NCBI GenBank assembly: GCA_964580455.1
Contig: CAZOKO010000029.1
Span: forward strand, 1 to 27,204
DNA: 27,204 bases
Reading direction: 5' to 3'
Source of the DNA: CAZOKO01 sp964580455
Lineage (GTDB): Bacteria; Desulfobacterota; WTBG01
In this document: positions 1 to 7,855 of the stretch, piece after piece
How positions within the stretch are numbered: the stretch's first letter is position 1
How the letters are laid out: every line of letters starts with the position of its first letter
Made by a program: the position numbers and the translations under genes
The notes under the pieces: model-generated
Databases searched by the model: none
Seen by the model: the letters and a program-made list of their open reading frames with translations, nothing else
Told to the model about the DNA's origin: nothing

Positions 1-1425
1 CTAGTGGTACTCTTACAAGAAAGGGCCTTCATCTGCCCACCTGAAGAAGCTTATATAACAGAAATCTTCCTCAACGAAGATGGCAACATAATTATTCTTG
101 AAAGAGAATTCAATGTCATAGTAAAAGCAGTTGATAAGGCTCAGAAAGATTTTAAGATAGATACAGTTTCTCCTAATCTTCCTGAATATTATACCTACAT
201 GCTATATCTTGGCTGGCTTCTCGCAAGGCAAAACACAACTGATGGACTATTTTATGACTACCTACCCAATTCCCTTTTCCCCCTCTTTTCCCTTAAAGCC
301 TTAGAAGATATAATTGATAGTGAACCAGCAATTACTAAAGCACTTAAGGGAATCCGTTCCTTGCAACAGCACCTACCCGAGGGTATCTACCAAGCTCCTG
401 CCGATGGGGCTATTCCTGCTACCTTTTCTACCATCATGGCTCTCTTTGCAACACATCTCACACTGGAAAACCCAGTTATCAAAAAGGGAGTGGATTTCCT
501 CTGGAGCAAACAGAACAGCAGATATGGTGACTGGGTCTATCAGATGATGATTCCGGTAATACCCGGGGGGTGGGGATTCAGCCTCAATTCTGAAAACTTC
601 CCTGACACGGATGATACCGCTACAACCCTATTTATATTGAAGACCATCTATGGTGATAGATGGATAGAGCGGTGGTGGGATTTCACCAGAGGGATACAAT
701 GGCTCCTGATCATGCAAAACCCTGATGGGGGGTGGGGAACCTGGGACCGGGAGGCAGGGCTGCTTACTGTCGAGATGAAGAAAGTCATGCCTACCATTGT
801 TCTAAATGAGAGCGTAGTAGATCACACCACCCGTGTACTCATGGCGCTGAGCCTTTTTGGTTATACTGAAGACAATAGCCCTCAGGTAATAATAGCAAAC
901 AACTGGATAAAAAGCCAGCAGCTAGAGGACGGGAGCTGGTCAGGAACCTGGTTTATAAATTACATCTATCAGACGGCAAATGTATTAGGTGCCCTCTCCC
1001 TGGTCAAAGCAGAGATGAGCAATGAGTTTATCCAGAAGTCCTTACATTATATCCTTGATAAGCAGAGAGAAGATGGGGGATGGGGGGAGAGCCCTTCCTC
1101 TTTCGCAGCCAAAGGTTATGTTCCTCTGGGGTACAGCAGCCCTTCCCAAACAGCCTTGATCCTTTTCGGGCTATTCCAATTCTTAAGAGGGAGAAACTAT
1201 CAGAACATCGATCTGCTGAGGGATCCCATTAATAAAGCTATAAACTTCATTCTCTCTACACAGGGAGAAGATGGACTATGGAACGACCCTACATATGTGG
1301 GAACGGTATTTCCCCAGGCTCAGTATGTTCGCTATCCTATCTTCCAGGAATCGAGCGTTCTTGGAATCCTTGGCATTTATTCACAAGACAAAGATTGGTT
1401 CAAATTTCTGTCAACTAAGAGGTAG
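1..1425 (+). CDS. Squalene-hopene cyclase family protein (5' end outside window)
   Basis: Class II triterpene cyclase family: these membrane-associated enzymes protonate and cyclise polyprenes such as squalene. The frame is open to base 1. A GTG at 4 exists, but the true start is probably upstream, because about 200 residues precede the DXDD motif here against about 370 in family members. Numbering from that GTG, the acid motif DTDD is at 201-204. QW-type repeats end at W244, W312, W360 and W426, and PGGWGF precedes the acid motif as in hopene cyclases. The C-terminal NYIYQT and SPSQTA blocks also fit the family. Against the Alicyclobacillus enzyme, aligned from memory, some aromatic residues differ: Y420 becomes W247, F605 becomes Q440 and Y612 becomes F447, while F365, F601 and Y609 are kept. 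The substrate could therefore be squalene or another polyprene. Family assignment is firm; the product is not. Confidence 0.85.
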   Translation, partial: LVVLLQERAFICPPEEAYITEIFLNEDGNIIILEREFNVIVKAVDKAQKDFKIDTVSPNLPEYYTYMLYLGWLLARQNTTDGLFYDYLPNSLFPLFSLKALEDIIDSEPAITKALKGIRSLQQHLPEGIYQAPADGAIPATFSTIMALFATHLTLENPVIKKGVDFLWSKQNSRYGDWVYQMMIPVIPGGWGFSLNSENFPDTDDTATTLFILKTIYGDRWIERWWDFTRGIQWLLIMQNPDGGWGTWDREAGLLTVEMKKVMPTIVLNESVVDHTTRVLMALSLFGYTEDNSPQVIIANNWIKSQQLEDGSWSGTWFINYIYQTANVLGALSLVKAEMSNEFIQKSLHYILDKQREDGGWGESPSSFAAKGYVPLGYSSPSQTALILFGLFQFLRGRNYQNIDLLRDPINKAINFILSTQGEDGLWNDPTYVGTVFPQAQYVRYPIFQESSVLGILGIYSQDKDWFKFLSTKR

Positions 1426-1730
1426 CTAGCCTTTCGAGTTCTTAATCTTTGTGAATCACTCTATTCTTTGGAAAGAGTCAAACGAGACCCCCTTCACTTA
1501 TCAGAATCCTTAATTCTTATCGTTGTCCTTATTTCCTTTTGCCTTTCGGCTAACAAGTTATTATATTGAACTGTGTAACTACCAAAATTCAATTATCTTG
1601 ACAATCAATACTCCCCTACCGTAAGGGCCAATGGGGTCATTGGCCTAAACTGTTTTATTGGATACTGTAAGTTTCTTATAGTTAATTATGTCGAATCCAG
1701 CATCAAATCAAATCTTGATTGTATCCTTAT
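1426..1730. other. Intergenic region between convergent genes
   Basis: About 300 bases between the 3' ends of the cyclase-family gene (plus) and the ankyrin gene (minus). It holds one clear stem-loop at 1625-1646, listed separately. I see no convincing ORF, RNA gene or promoter in the rest. Confidence 0.6.
1625..1646 (+). terminator. Possible terminator hairpin after the cyclase-family gene
   Basis: A perfect 8-bp stem (GGCCAATG pairing with CATTGGCC) closes a GGGT loop and can be extended by one G-U pair. On the plus strand it is followed by TAAACTGTTTTATT, which is T-rich but not a clean U-tract. It lies about 200 bases beyond the cyclase stop and about 85 bases beyond the ankyrin stop, so it could end plus-strand transcription. 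The minus-strand side has no T-run. Confidence 0.35.
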
Positions 1731-1964
1731 TTATACAGCACCCTTATCAATGAGCATTTCAATAATTTCTGTGTGGCCACGCTGTGTTGCCCAGCTTAGA
1801 GCAGTCAAGCTGATTTTATCATCTTTCGCATTTATATCGGCACCCTTATCAATGAGCATTTTAGCAGTTTCTGTGTGGCCCATACCTGCTGCACGCATTA
1901 GAGCAGTCAAACCGTCAGCATTTTTCGCATTTACTTTTGGTCTAAATAAATCCAATAATCCCAT
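1731..1964 (-). CDS. Small ankyrin-repeat protein
   Basis: A 77-residue protein made almost entirely of ankyrin repeats, which are protein-protein interaction modules. Two units are visible, with DGLTALMRAAGMGHTE followed by LIDKGADINAKD, and then LTALSWATQRGHTE followed by LIDKGA. It starts MGLLDLF, has no signal peptide and no membrane segment, so it is probably cytosolic. AGGAG about 10 bases upstream supports the ATG. It ends right after the second KGA, so it is either a minimal ankyrin protein or the remnant of a longer one. A 22-base stretch recurs exactly between the two repeat units at 1738 and 1840. It lies 60 bases downstream of the outer-membrane protein gene on the same strand and could be co-transcribed with it. 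No specific partner can be named. Confidence 0.75.
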   Translation of the reverse strand: MGLLDLFRPKVNAKNADGLTALMRAAGMGHTETAKMLIDKGADINAKDDKISLTALSWATQRGHTEIIEMLIDKGAV

Positions 1965-2024
1965 AATTTTGTACTCCTAAAAAATAATTTTATTTGCAAA
2001 AAGAAGAGGTCATAAAAAAGCAAT

Positions 2025-3377
2025 CTAAAAATGATAAATCATGGAGACCATCAATTTGTGTTGTATGGTATCGGCTTTGGCATCAGAGATGCCTCCAAGA
2101 CTGCCACCGCATACATTGTGACCGTATCTCATCTGATATGCCCAGTCGAGCAGTATGTGTTTTTGAAGCATTATACCTGAACCCAGACTGAAACCAAAGA
2201 AATCATCCGGGTGCTTTTGAGAAGGCTGGGGATCATAGAACAAACCGGCACGTAAAGGAATGATGGTTTTCTCAAGCAACAAGAGATATTCACCACCAAG
2301 TCGGACCTGAGTAGTATCATGAACGTGCGAGTGTCTTCTGGGAACTCCGGTTATAGGAGAAGTATCGTGGTTGTCTTTGTCTTCCATGAAGAAACGAGAC
2401 CAGTTGGTGCGATAGACATCAAAAGATATGGTCAAGATATCAGACAACCTGACAGCCATCCCCAGTCCATAAGACATGGGCATCTTAAGCTCACGGTGCT
2501 CTGAGAACTTCACACTACTTAACATAATACTGCCAATAGCGGGTTGATAAACCTTTTGCGTTTCCTGGTAACGATATTTAAGACTGGCATTAAACGGCGT
2601 TTTAAAAACAGCCCCTATTGTAATGGTTGGGTTGATATCCCAGAGGAATCCAAAGTTCATGTTGAAACCCTTAAAGTGAGAAAAGCTTTCCCTTCTCATT
2701 CTCTTGTTCCTGTAGGTAGTCCCTGTTACACCAATTCCAGAAAAAGATTCGTGGGTCTTTGCAGTCCAATCATTATTCCAGAAAAGTCTGTCTGTCCAAA
2801 TATTAAAGGCTGCTCCTACTGAAAAGCGGGGGGTTATCTGAATAGCAAAAGCAGGGGAAAGAGCCTTAAGACTTCCCCTCTGTCTGAAGCGCACCTTATC
2901 TCTTATCTCATATTGTGGAAAGCCGGGTAACCTGCCGGTATTAATGACACGGAAATCCATATCCTTATGCATATCATAGAGCTTCTGGTAGTTTAAGGAG
3001 ACAACCATATTTTTCGAAGCAATCTGGAAGGGATAGGCAAAACTGAAATAGTTTAGATCATAACGGGTAATCTCATTCATGCCGGAGGCTTCCGGGTGGG
3101 ATTCAGAATCATAGTCGTCTCTTGAAATATCACAAGAACCCACAATAGAAAGCTCCGGGGTTTCTAACTGTATTAATCCCCCGGGATTCCAGGAAGCAGC
3201 CGTCGCATCATCTGCAATCGCAATAAATGCACCCCCCATCCCTACAGCTCTCGCACCAGAACCCACTGGATTGGGAGAAGAATTGATCTTGATATCTGTA
3301 ATAATTTGAGGGTAGGTAACATCCTGGGATGAAAGAAAAAAGACTAAGACTGAAATGAAAAGCAGTAATTTTTTCAT
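2025..3377 (-). CDS. FadL/PorV-like outer-membrane beta-barrel protein
   Basis: A 450-residue protein predicted to be exported: MKKLLLFISVLVFFLSS is a typical signal peptide, with cleavage near residue 20-24. After it comes NPVGSGARAVGMGGAFIAIA, then DDATAASWNPGGL, the N-terminal signature of FadL/OMPP1-type and PorV/PorQ-type barrels. The rest is rich in alternating hydrophobic and aromatic strands and ends in SMIYHF, with a terminal aromatic residue as expected for insertion by the BAM machinery. Its ATG overlaps the TGA of the upstream adenylate cyclase gene (ATGA, 4 bases), so the two are probably translationally coupled. FadL proteins carry hydrophobic substrates, while PorV proteins work in secretion; sequence alone does not decide between them. 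The barrel call is strong and the cargo unknown. Confidence 0.8.
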   Translation of the reverse strand: MKKLLLFISVLVFFLSSQDVTYPQIITDIKINSSPNPVGSGARAVGMGGAFIAIADDATAASWNPGGLIQLETPELSIVGSCDISRDDYDSESHPEASGMNEITRYDLNYFSFAYPFQIASKNMVVSLNYQKLYDMHKDMDFRVINTGRLPGFPQYEIRDKVRFRQRGSLKALSPAFAIQITPRFSVGAAFNIWTDRLFWNNDWTAKTHESFSGIGVTGTTYRNKRMRRESFSHFKGFNMNFGFLWDINPTITIGAVFKTPFNASLKYRYQETQKVYQPAIGSIMLSSVKFSEHRELKMPMSYGLGMAVRLSDILTISFDVYRTNWSRFFMEDKDNHDTSPITGVPRRHSHVHDTTQVRLGGEYLLLLEKTIIPLRAGLFYDPQPSQKHPDDFFGFSLGSGIMLQKHILLDWAYQMRYGHNVCGGSLGGISDAKADTIQHKLMVSMIYHF

Positions 3378-5548
3378 AAAGATGCTGTCGGTTGAGAGTC
3401 GTCAGCTAAGAGTTCTTCTATTTTAAACCCTACCTGAATATCATCATACTTTTCAATGATTCTGGCGTAAGCAAGGTCAGGCTCGACTGAGGTGATTTCT
3501 ATTTTTCCGATTTCTCTACCTTTTGGAACAATCATCTTTCCTTTTACTTGAACCGGTTTCCCTTCTGCCAATACCTTCATTTTTATACCTGGTTTTACTC
3601 CATGGTCAGCCCCGATATCAAGGACGAGGTTTCTATTTTCAAGAGAAACGATTTTCCCTCTTAGAGGATAGTGACTTTTCAGTTTTCCCATGACGTCCTG
3701 TGCCATCTTTTTTGAAAATTCATCAATTCCCATTCCTTTTTCAACACTTTCCATAACAGTTATCTTGACGAACGTGGTCTCGGGCTCTATCAATCGCATG
3801 CTTACCTGCAGGTCATTTCCATAGCGGGTAATGGAACCGGTAGCAATGAGTCTGGCAGCAACTATTCTCCCCACCTTAAGAGCAAGCTCAGGGTCAGCGA
3901 GGTCAGAAGAACTCAGCTTTAGTTCTTCCAAAAGCTTGTCCAATAAAACCCTTTCCACAATATGAACTCTCCCCTCCTCCTGCAATCGGGAGGTTAACTT
4001 TAACATCAGATATTCATCTTCCCCATCACGAACGGAAGGAACCCCCCTCTTCTGGAAATTAAGAAAAGAGATTGTTATGGGTTTTGAACTCCACCCATCC
4101 TCCTCTGTACTTAAGCCCTTTTCCTTTCTCTCATTATAAGACTTGATGAGCTCATCTACTAATTTATCTATTTCCTGGTTTTTTTCTCTATCTTCTTCCA
4201 ATTTTTTCTTATGTGTGGCCTCATCTAACAGTGTCAATGCCATTTGATTCTGAGGTTTAACCTCAAGGGCCTTTTTATACAATGAAACAGCTTCAGAAAG
4301 GTTACCTGACCTTTCAGTAAGTATCCCCTGGTTGGTGTATATCTCCGGTGAACCAGGATTGTAGATCGCTGCCTGGGCATACATAGACAACGCCTCTTCT
4401 CCCCTGTGCTGAAATGCATAGATTCTTCCCAGGCGGTTATATGCCTCTGCCCGCTGCCAGTGAGCCCCTTTAGACAATTGAGTTGCCCTTTCATATTCCA
4501 GGACCGCCTCATCAATTTTACCCTGATTTAAAAATATGTTTCCTTTAATAACACGGCTATAAAAATTCCCCCGGTTTGTTTTCAGTGCCTGCTCACACAT
4601 GACCAGGGATTTTTCATATTCTCCAGATTTAAAACTCACCGCTGCTAATCCCTCAAAGCGTAAGGCATCTTCAGGTTTCATCCGGCTAAAACTTTCCCGT
4701 GCTTCCTCCAACCTGCCCTGATTAAGCTGCTGATAGGCAAGCCGGTAAGGTCCACTCCCTACTTCCCTCACCCCTACTTTACTTTTTTCCACTATTATTC
4801 CCATAACGAGAGAAATAATAAGGAGAAGTCCTATCCCCAATGCAATCCCTCTTTTTTTACGGAAAACATCAGGGAGCCATACATACCTTTCCTTTCTATG
4901 CTGCTCAACATACTGGGTGACAGGTCTCTTATATCCTGACACAACCTCCTCTTTACCCCAAACAACACGATAGACTTCAACAGACTCTTCTTTCCCCTTT
5001 ACTTTAGTGGAGTTAAAATATTTGCAGATGATGTCGTCCGTCTGCTTTACTGCTTCATAGACAGTTTGAGAAATCAGGATCTGCCCTGGCTCAGCCAGAG
5101 ATTCCATTCTGGCAGCCAGATTGACGACATCCCCAAAGATGTCCCGATTTTCAACAATTCCCCTCCCCCCATTTAATCCTATTCGTATCTGAATCTGATC
5201 CTGTACCTGATGTTTGGCATTGTGTGAAGAAAGTGTCTGTTGCATCTCAATAGCCGACTTCACACCATGAAGCGCATCCGGAAAAGAAGCCATGATGGAA
5301 TCGCCGATTGTTTTAATGACAGTACCTTGATGATGCTTAATGATGGGAAACAGCAGTTCATTGTGCCTGAAAACCATACTTAAACCATTGATATCACCCC
5401 GAGTTTCAAAGTAAGCAGTAGAACCCTTAATGTCCGTAAACATAATGGTTACTTCCTTGGTGAATCTATCTCGCAGGAGCTCATCAATCTTCACTCGCTC
5501 CTTCAGCAAGGCTCTGATGTCTTCTTCCCTCTTATGGTCATTTGTCAT
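3374..5548 (-). CDS. Class III adenylate cyclase with TM, TPR repeats and CsgG-like domain
   Basis: A 724-residue multidomain protein. Residues 30-165 form a class III nucleotide cyclase with the metal Asp pair (D39 in FTDIKGS, D83 in GDSIMASF), the adenine-selecting residues K79 and D136, and the transition-state pair N143 and R147. It should therefore be an active adenylate rather than guanylate cyclase. One transmembrane helix (about 233-253) follows, then TPR-like repeats (about 265-445), a charged helical linker (443-475), a CsgG/LpoB-like domain (about 489-625) and a C-terminal beta-rich segment resembling FlgT C-terminal domains (about 628-715). With one helix, the cyclase would be cytosolic and the TPR/CsgG part periplasmic. 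AAGGA precedes the ATG. The coupled downstream gene encodes an outer-membrane barrel, suggesting a link between envelope state and cAMP. Domain calls are by eye. Confidence 0.85.
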   Translation of the reverse strand: MTNDHKREEDIRALLKERVKIDELLRDRFTKEVTIMFTDIKGSTAYFETRGDINGLSMVFRHNELLFPIIKHHQGTVIKTIGDSIMASFPDALHGVKSAIEMQQTLSSHNAKHQVQDQIQIRIGLNGGRGIVENRDIFGDVVNLAARMESLAEPGQILISQTVYEAVKQTDDIICKYFNSTKVKGKEESVEVYRVVWGKEEVVSGYKRPVTQYVEQHRKERYVWLPDVFRKKRGIALGIGLLLIISLVMGIIVEKSKVGVREVGSGPYRLAYQQLNQGRLEEARESFSRMKPEDALRFEGLAAVSFKSGEYEKSLVMCEQALKTNRGNFYSRVIKGNIFLNQGKIDEAVLEYERATQLSKGAHWQRAEAYNRLGRIYAFQHRGEEALSMYAQAAIYNPGSPEIYTNQGILTERSGNLSEAVSLYKKALEVKPQNQMALTLLDEATHKKKLEEDREKNQEIDKLVDELIKSYNERKEKGLSTEEDGWSSKPITISFLNFQKRGVPSVRDGEDEYLMLKLTSRLQEEGRVHIVERVLLDKLLEELKLSSSDLADPELALKVGRIVAARLIATGSITRYGNDLQVSMRLIEPETTFVKITVMESVEKGMGIDEFSKKMAQDVMGKLKSHYPLRGKIVSLENRNLVLDIGADHGVKPGIKMKVLAEGKPVQVKGKMIVPKGREIGKIEITSVEPDLAYARIIEKYDDIQVGFKIEELLADDSQPTASL

Positions 5549-5617
5549 AACATTCCTTAAGCCCTAAAAACCAGTAGTATCAGTAGTCATTTGTGATTCC
5601 AAACAGTTAATTGAAAT

Positions 5618-5769
5618 AAAATGACTGTTGATCTAACTCAGCAAATATATGGATTGCTGAGCCTGTCCCGAGCCCCTTTGATGAGATTGCTTCGTCGCTA
5701 AAGCTCCTCGCAATGACAGGCTTACAACTTTCGTACCGAAAGTGAGGAATCTCACTCCTCGAAATGACA
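5618..5769 (+). repeat. Dispersed repeat, copy A (between recJ and cyclase gene)
   Basis: A non-coding repeat filling most of the recJ-cyclase gap. Its first part (5618-5673) matches the reverse complement of 26522-26577 at roughly 80% by eye. It carries two copies of the 14-mer TCCTCG[C/A]AATGACA, at 5705-5718 and 5756-5769. It is rich in short palindromes: ACTTTCG/CGAAAGT with a 3-base loop at 5727-5743, and GTGAG/CTCAC with a 4-base loop at 5742-5755. No T-run follows on the minus strand, so I do not call it a terminator for recJ. Confidence 0.7.
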
Positions 5770-5788
5770 AACACTACTATTTATGTGA

Positions 5789-7558
5789 TCAGGTAACACA
5801 CTTAATATCTTTCACTTTCAACTGGATACTTTTTATCCCCTGCCAGGTATTGATCTGTGGAATAAAAGCTATTTTTATTTTGTTTCTTCCATTAAGAGAA
5901 GAATCGGCAGGAGCTTGAAGAAATGGAAGGGATTGTTCAGCCAGATTGAAGCCTATAGCATCATAGTATAAACTGTCTTCCTTGATCTTAAGTTTTAAAT
6001 GTCCCTTGCCTACCTCCTTCGAACTATAGGAATCAAGTTCAAAGGAACTGAAGGTGGGTTCCGGATTACAATTACCAAAAGGTTCCAGTCTTGAAATCTC
6101 TTCTATTAATTGCTCTGAAACCTCTCTCAAACTCACCTCATTATCAATGTCAAGAGAAGGAATGAAATCTTCTTCAGACAATTTCTCAGATACTACCTTA
6201 TTAAAAAGAGTCTGGAACTCTTCAAGTTTATCCAGCTCAATAGTGAGACCTGCAGCCGAATGATGACCGCCAAAGCTTTTGAGCAAATGTCCACATTCTT
6301 CCAATCCCTCATAAAGATGAAAAAATGCATGGCTTCTTGCCGAACCTTTTCCTATCTCTCTCTTTTCATCGCACGAGATAAGTATGGATGGCTTGCAGTA
6401 TTTGTCAAGCAGTCGTGAAGCACAGATGCCGATCACACCGGAGTGCCACTTTGAAGAAGCAAGGACTATAGATGCTTTCTCCTTCAACTGAGGATCTGCC
6501 TCTATTAATGCACACATCTCTTTTGACATACGAGACTCTATCTGCTGACGATTTGTATTTTCCTGCTCCAAGAGTAGGGCTATTCTCCGCGCTTCCTGGT
6601 AATCGTCTGTGGTAAGAAGTATCACTGATCGTTTGGCTTGACTCAACCGCCCTGGTGCATTAATTCTGGGAGACAATCTGAATGCTATCAGATTAGAAGT
6701 AATCGTAGCAGACGATAGACCACAAACCTCTTTTAGAGCTTTTACCCCCATGCGATTTCCTTCCGTTAATTGAATTAAGCCATATTTAACCAGTATACGG
6801 TTTTCATCAATGAGCGGTACAACATCAGCAACAGTGCCCAGGGCAACAAGATCAAGGTATTCCTTCAAATTTGGTACAGTTTGCCCCTTAAAGAATCCAC
6901 CTTCCCTGAGAGTTTTGCGAAGAGCCATAATCAAATTAAATACAACCCCTACACCAGCTAGTAAAGTAAACGGGAATCGACAATCTTTCTGGTGGGGATT
7001 CAGCATGGCATAAGCAGGGGGTAAAACACTTGGAACTTCGTGATGATCAGTTATGATTACATCCATTCCCTGCTGCTGAGCAAACCGAACCTGCTCAACA
7101 TCTGAACTACCACAGTCAATGGTTATTATAAGACGTGCACCTTCTTCCTTTATTCTCTGTAACGCTTCTATATTTAAACCATACCCTTCTTCGACACGGC
7201 CCGGTATGAAGAAAGAAACCCTGGCCCCCAGTTTTTTCAGGAAGAGTAGAAGAAGAGAAGTGCCGGTTACTCCATCAACATCATAGTCTCCATAAAGTAC
7301 AATCTCTTCCTGGCATTTAATGCCTTTAGAGATTCTTTCAACTGCCTTTTCCATATCCTTCATAAGAAAAGGGGAGTGAAGATCGCTCAATTTCGGTGAA
7401 AGAAAAATCTCTGCTTTTTCAAGTGTTGTGATATCGCGGCTGGCTAAAAGTTGAGATAACAGAGGTGAGATACCCAATTGGGGAGAGAGAAGCTGCTGAA
7501 CCTCTGGATAACGTGGACGGAACATCCATTTCTTTTCATAGTGTTTCGTCATCGACAT
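5789..7558 (-). CDS. recJ: Single-stranded-DNA-specific exonuclease RecJ
   Basis: RecJ degrades single-stranded DNA 5' to 3' in RecF-pathway recombination, mismatch repair and base-excision repair, in the cytosol. The 589 residues match the usual length. DHH-superfamily motifs are all present: DYDVDG (91-96), the ITIDCG aspartate D148, ITDHHEVP (D171-H173), then GTVADVVPLIDE. The DHHA1 region has GKGSARS and SFGGHHSAAG (near residues 420-435), and a C-terminal OB-like domain follows. The start MSMTKHYEKK has no strong ribosome binding site, and Met3 is an equally possible start. The gene faces the acyltransferase gene across a 297-base region that contains candidate promoters for both. Downstream on the same strand, after a dispersed repeat, lies the adenylate cyclase gene, with no obvious functional link. 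Confidence 0.96.
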   Translation of the reverse strand: MSMTKHYEKKWMFRPRYPEVQQLLSPQLGISPLLSQLLASRDITTLEKAEIFLSPKLSDLHSPFLMKDMEKAVERISKGIKCQEEIVLYGDYDVDGVTGTSLLLLFLKKLGARVSFFIPGRVEEGYGLNIEALQRIKEEGARLIITIDCGSSDVEQVRFAQQQGMDVIITDHHEVPSVLPPAYAMLNPHQKDCRFPFTLLAGVGVVFNLIMALRKTLREGGFFKGQTVPNLKEYLDLVALGTVADVVPLIDENRILVKYGLIQLTEGNRMGVKALKEVCGLSSATITSNLIAFRLSPRINAPGRLSQAKRSVILLTTDDYQEARRIALLLEQENTNRQQIESRMSKEMCALIEADPQLKEKASIVLASSKWHSGVIGICASRLLDKYCKPSILISCDEKREIGKGSARSHAFFHLYEGLEECGHLLKSFGGHHSAAGLTIELDKLEEFQTLFNKVVSEKLSEEDFIPSLDIDNEVSLREVSEQLIEEISRLEPFGNCNPEPTFSSFELDSYSSKEVGKGHLKLKIKEDSLYYDAIGFNLAEQSLPFLQAPADSSLNGRNKIKIAFIPQINTWQGIKSIQLKVKDIKCVT

Positions 7559-7717
7559 AGCAAGTTGCTTCTACTAAGTTTAAAATAGGTAGGGGTATTT
7601 CTCTTTAAGAATGAGAACAACAGAACAGATTAGGTCCATCAAAACGATACTGGATGCTGGATACTTGATAAAAACATCCTGTGACTTTAGTCACGCGAGG
7701 CGTTTAGATCAATTGCT

Positions 7718-7745
7718 ATCTTATCAAAATGAAGTGTCAAGTCAA
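7718..7745 (-). promoter_or_regulatory. Candidate sigma-70 promoter for recJ
   Basis: On the minus strand, TTGACT (7740-7745) and TAAGAT (7718-7723) are separated by 16 bases. This predicts a leader of about 150 bases before the recJ ATG. The leader contains a perfect palindrome, GTGACTTTAGTCAC, at 7681-7694. The -35 is close to consensus and the -10 is moderate. Confidence 0.4.
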
Positions 7746-7770
7746 GGGAAGAAAAGGAACAAGTTTTTAT

Positions 7771-7799
7771 TTGAGATTTTAGTGTAGTAATGGTAGATT
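7771..7799 (+). promoter_or_regulatory. Candidate sigma-70 promoter for the acyltransferase gene
   Basis: TTGAGA (7771-7776) and TAGATT (7794-7799) with a 17-base spacer, about 55 bases upstream of the ATG at 7856. Both boxes match consensus at four of six positions, so this is a weak call. Confidence 0.3.
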
Positions 7800-7855
7800 A
7801 AGCTCCTTATTGAATCTTATTCTCACTACCACAACAGCTTTATCATAAGGTTAAA

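Noticed and set aside
5618..5769. Possible CRISPR or rho-independent terminator after recJ
   Set aside because: The repeats are few, imperfect and not regularly spaced, and no T-run follows the stem-loops on the minus strand.
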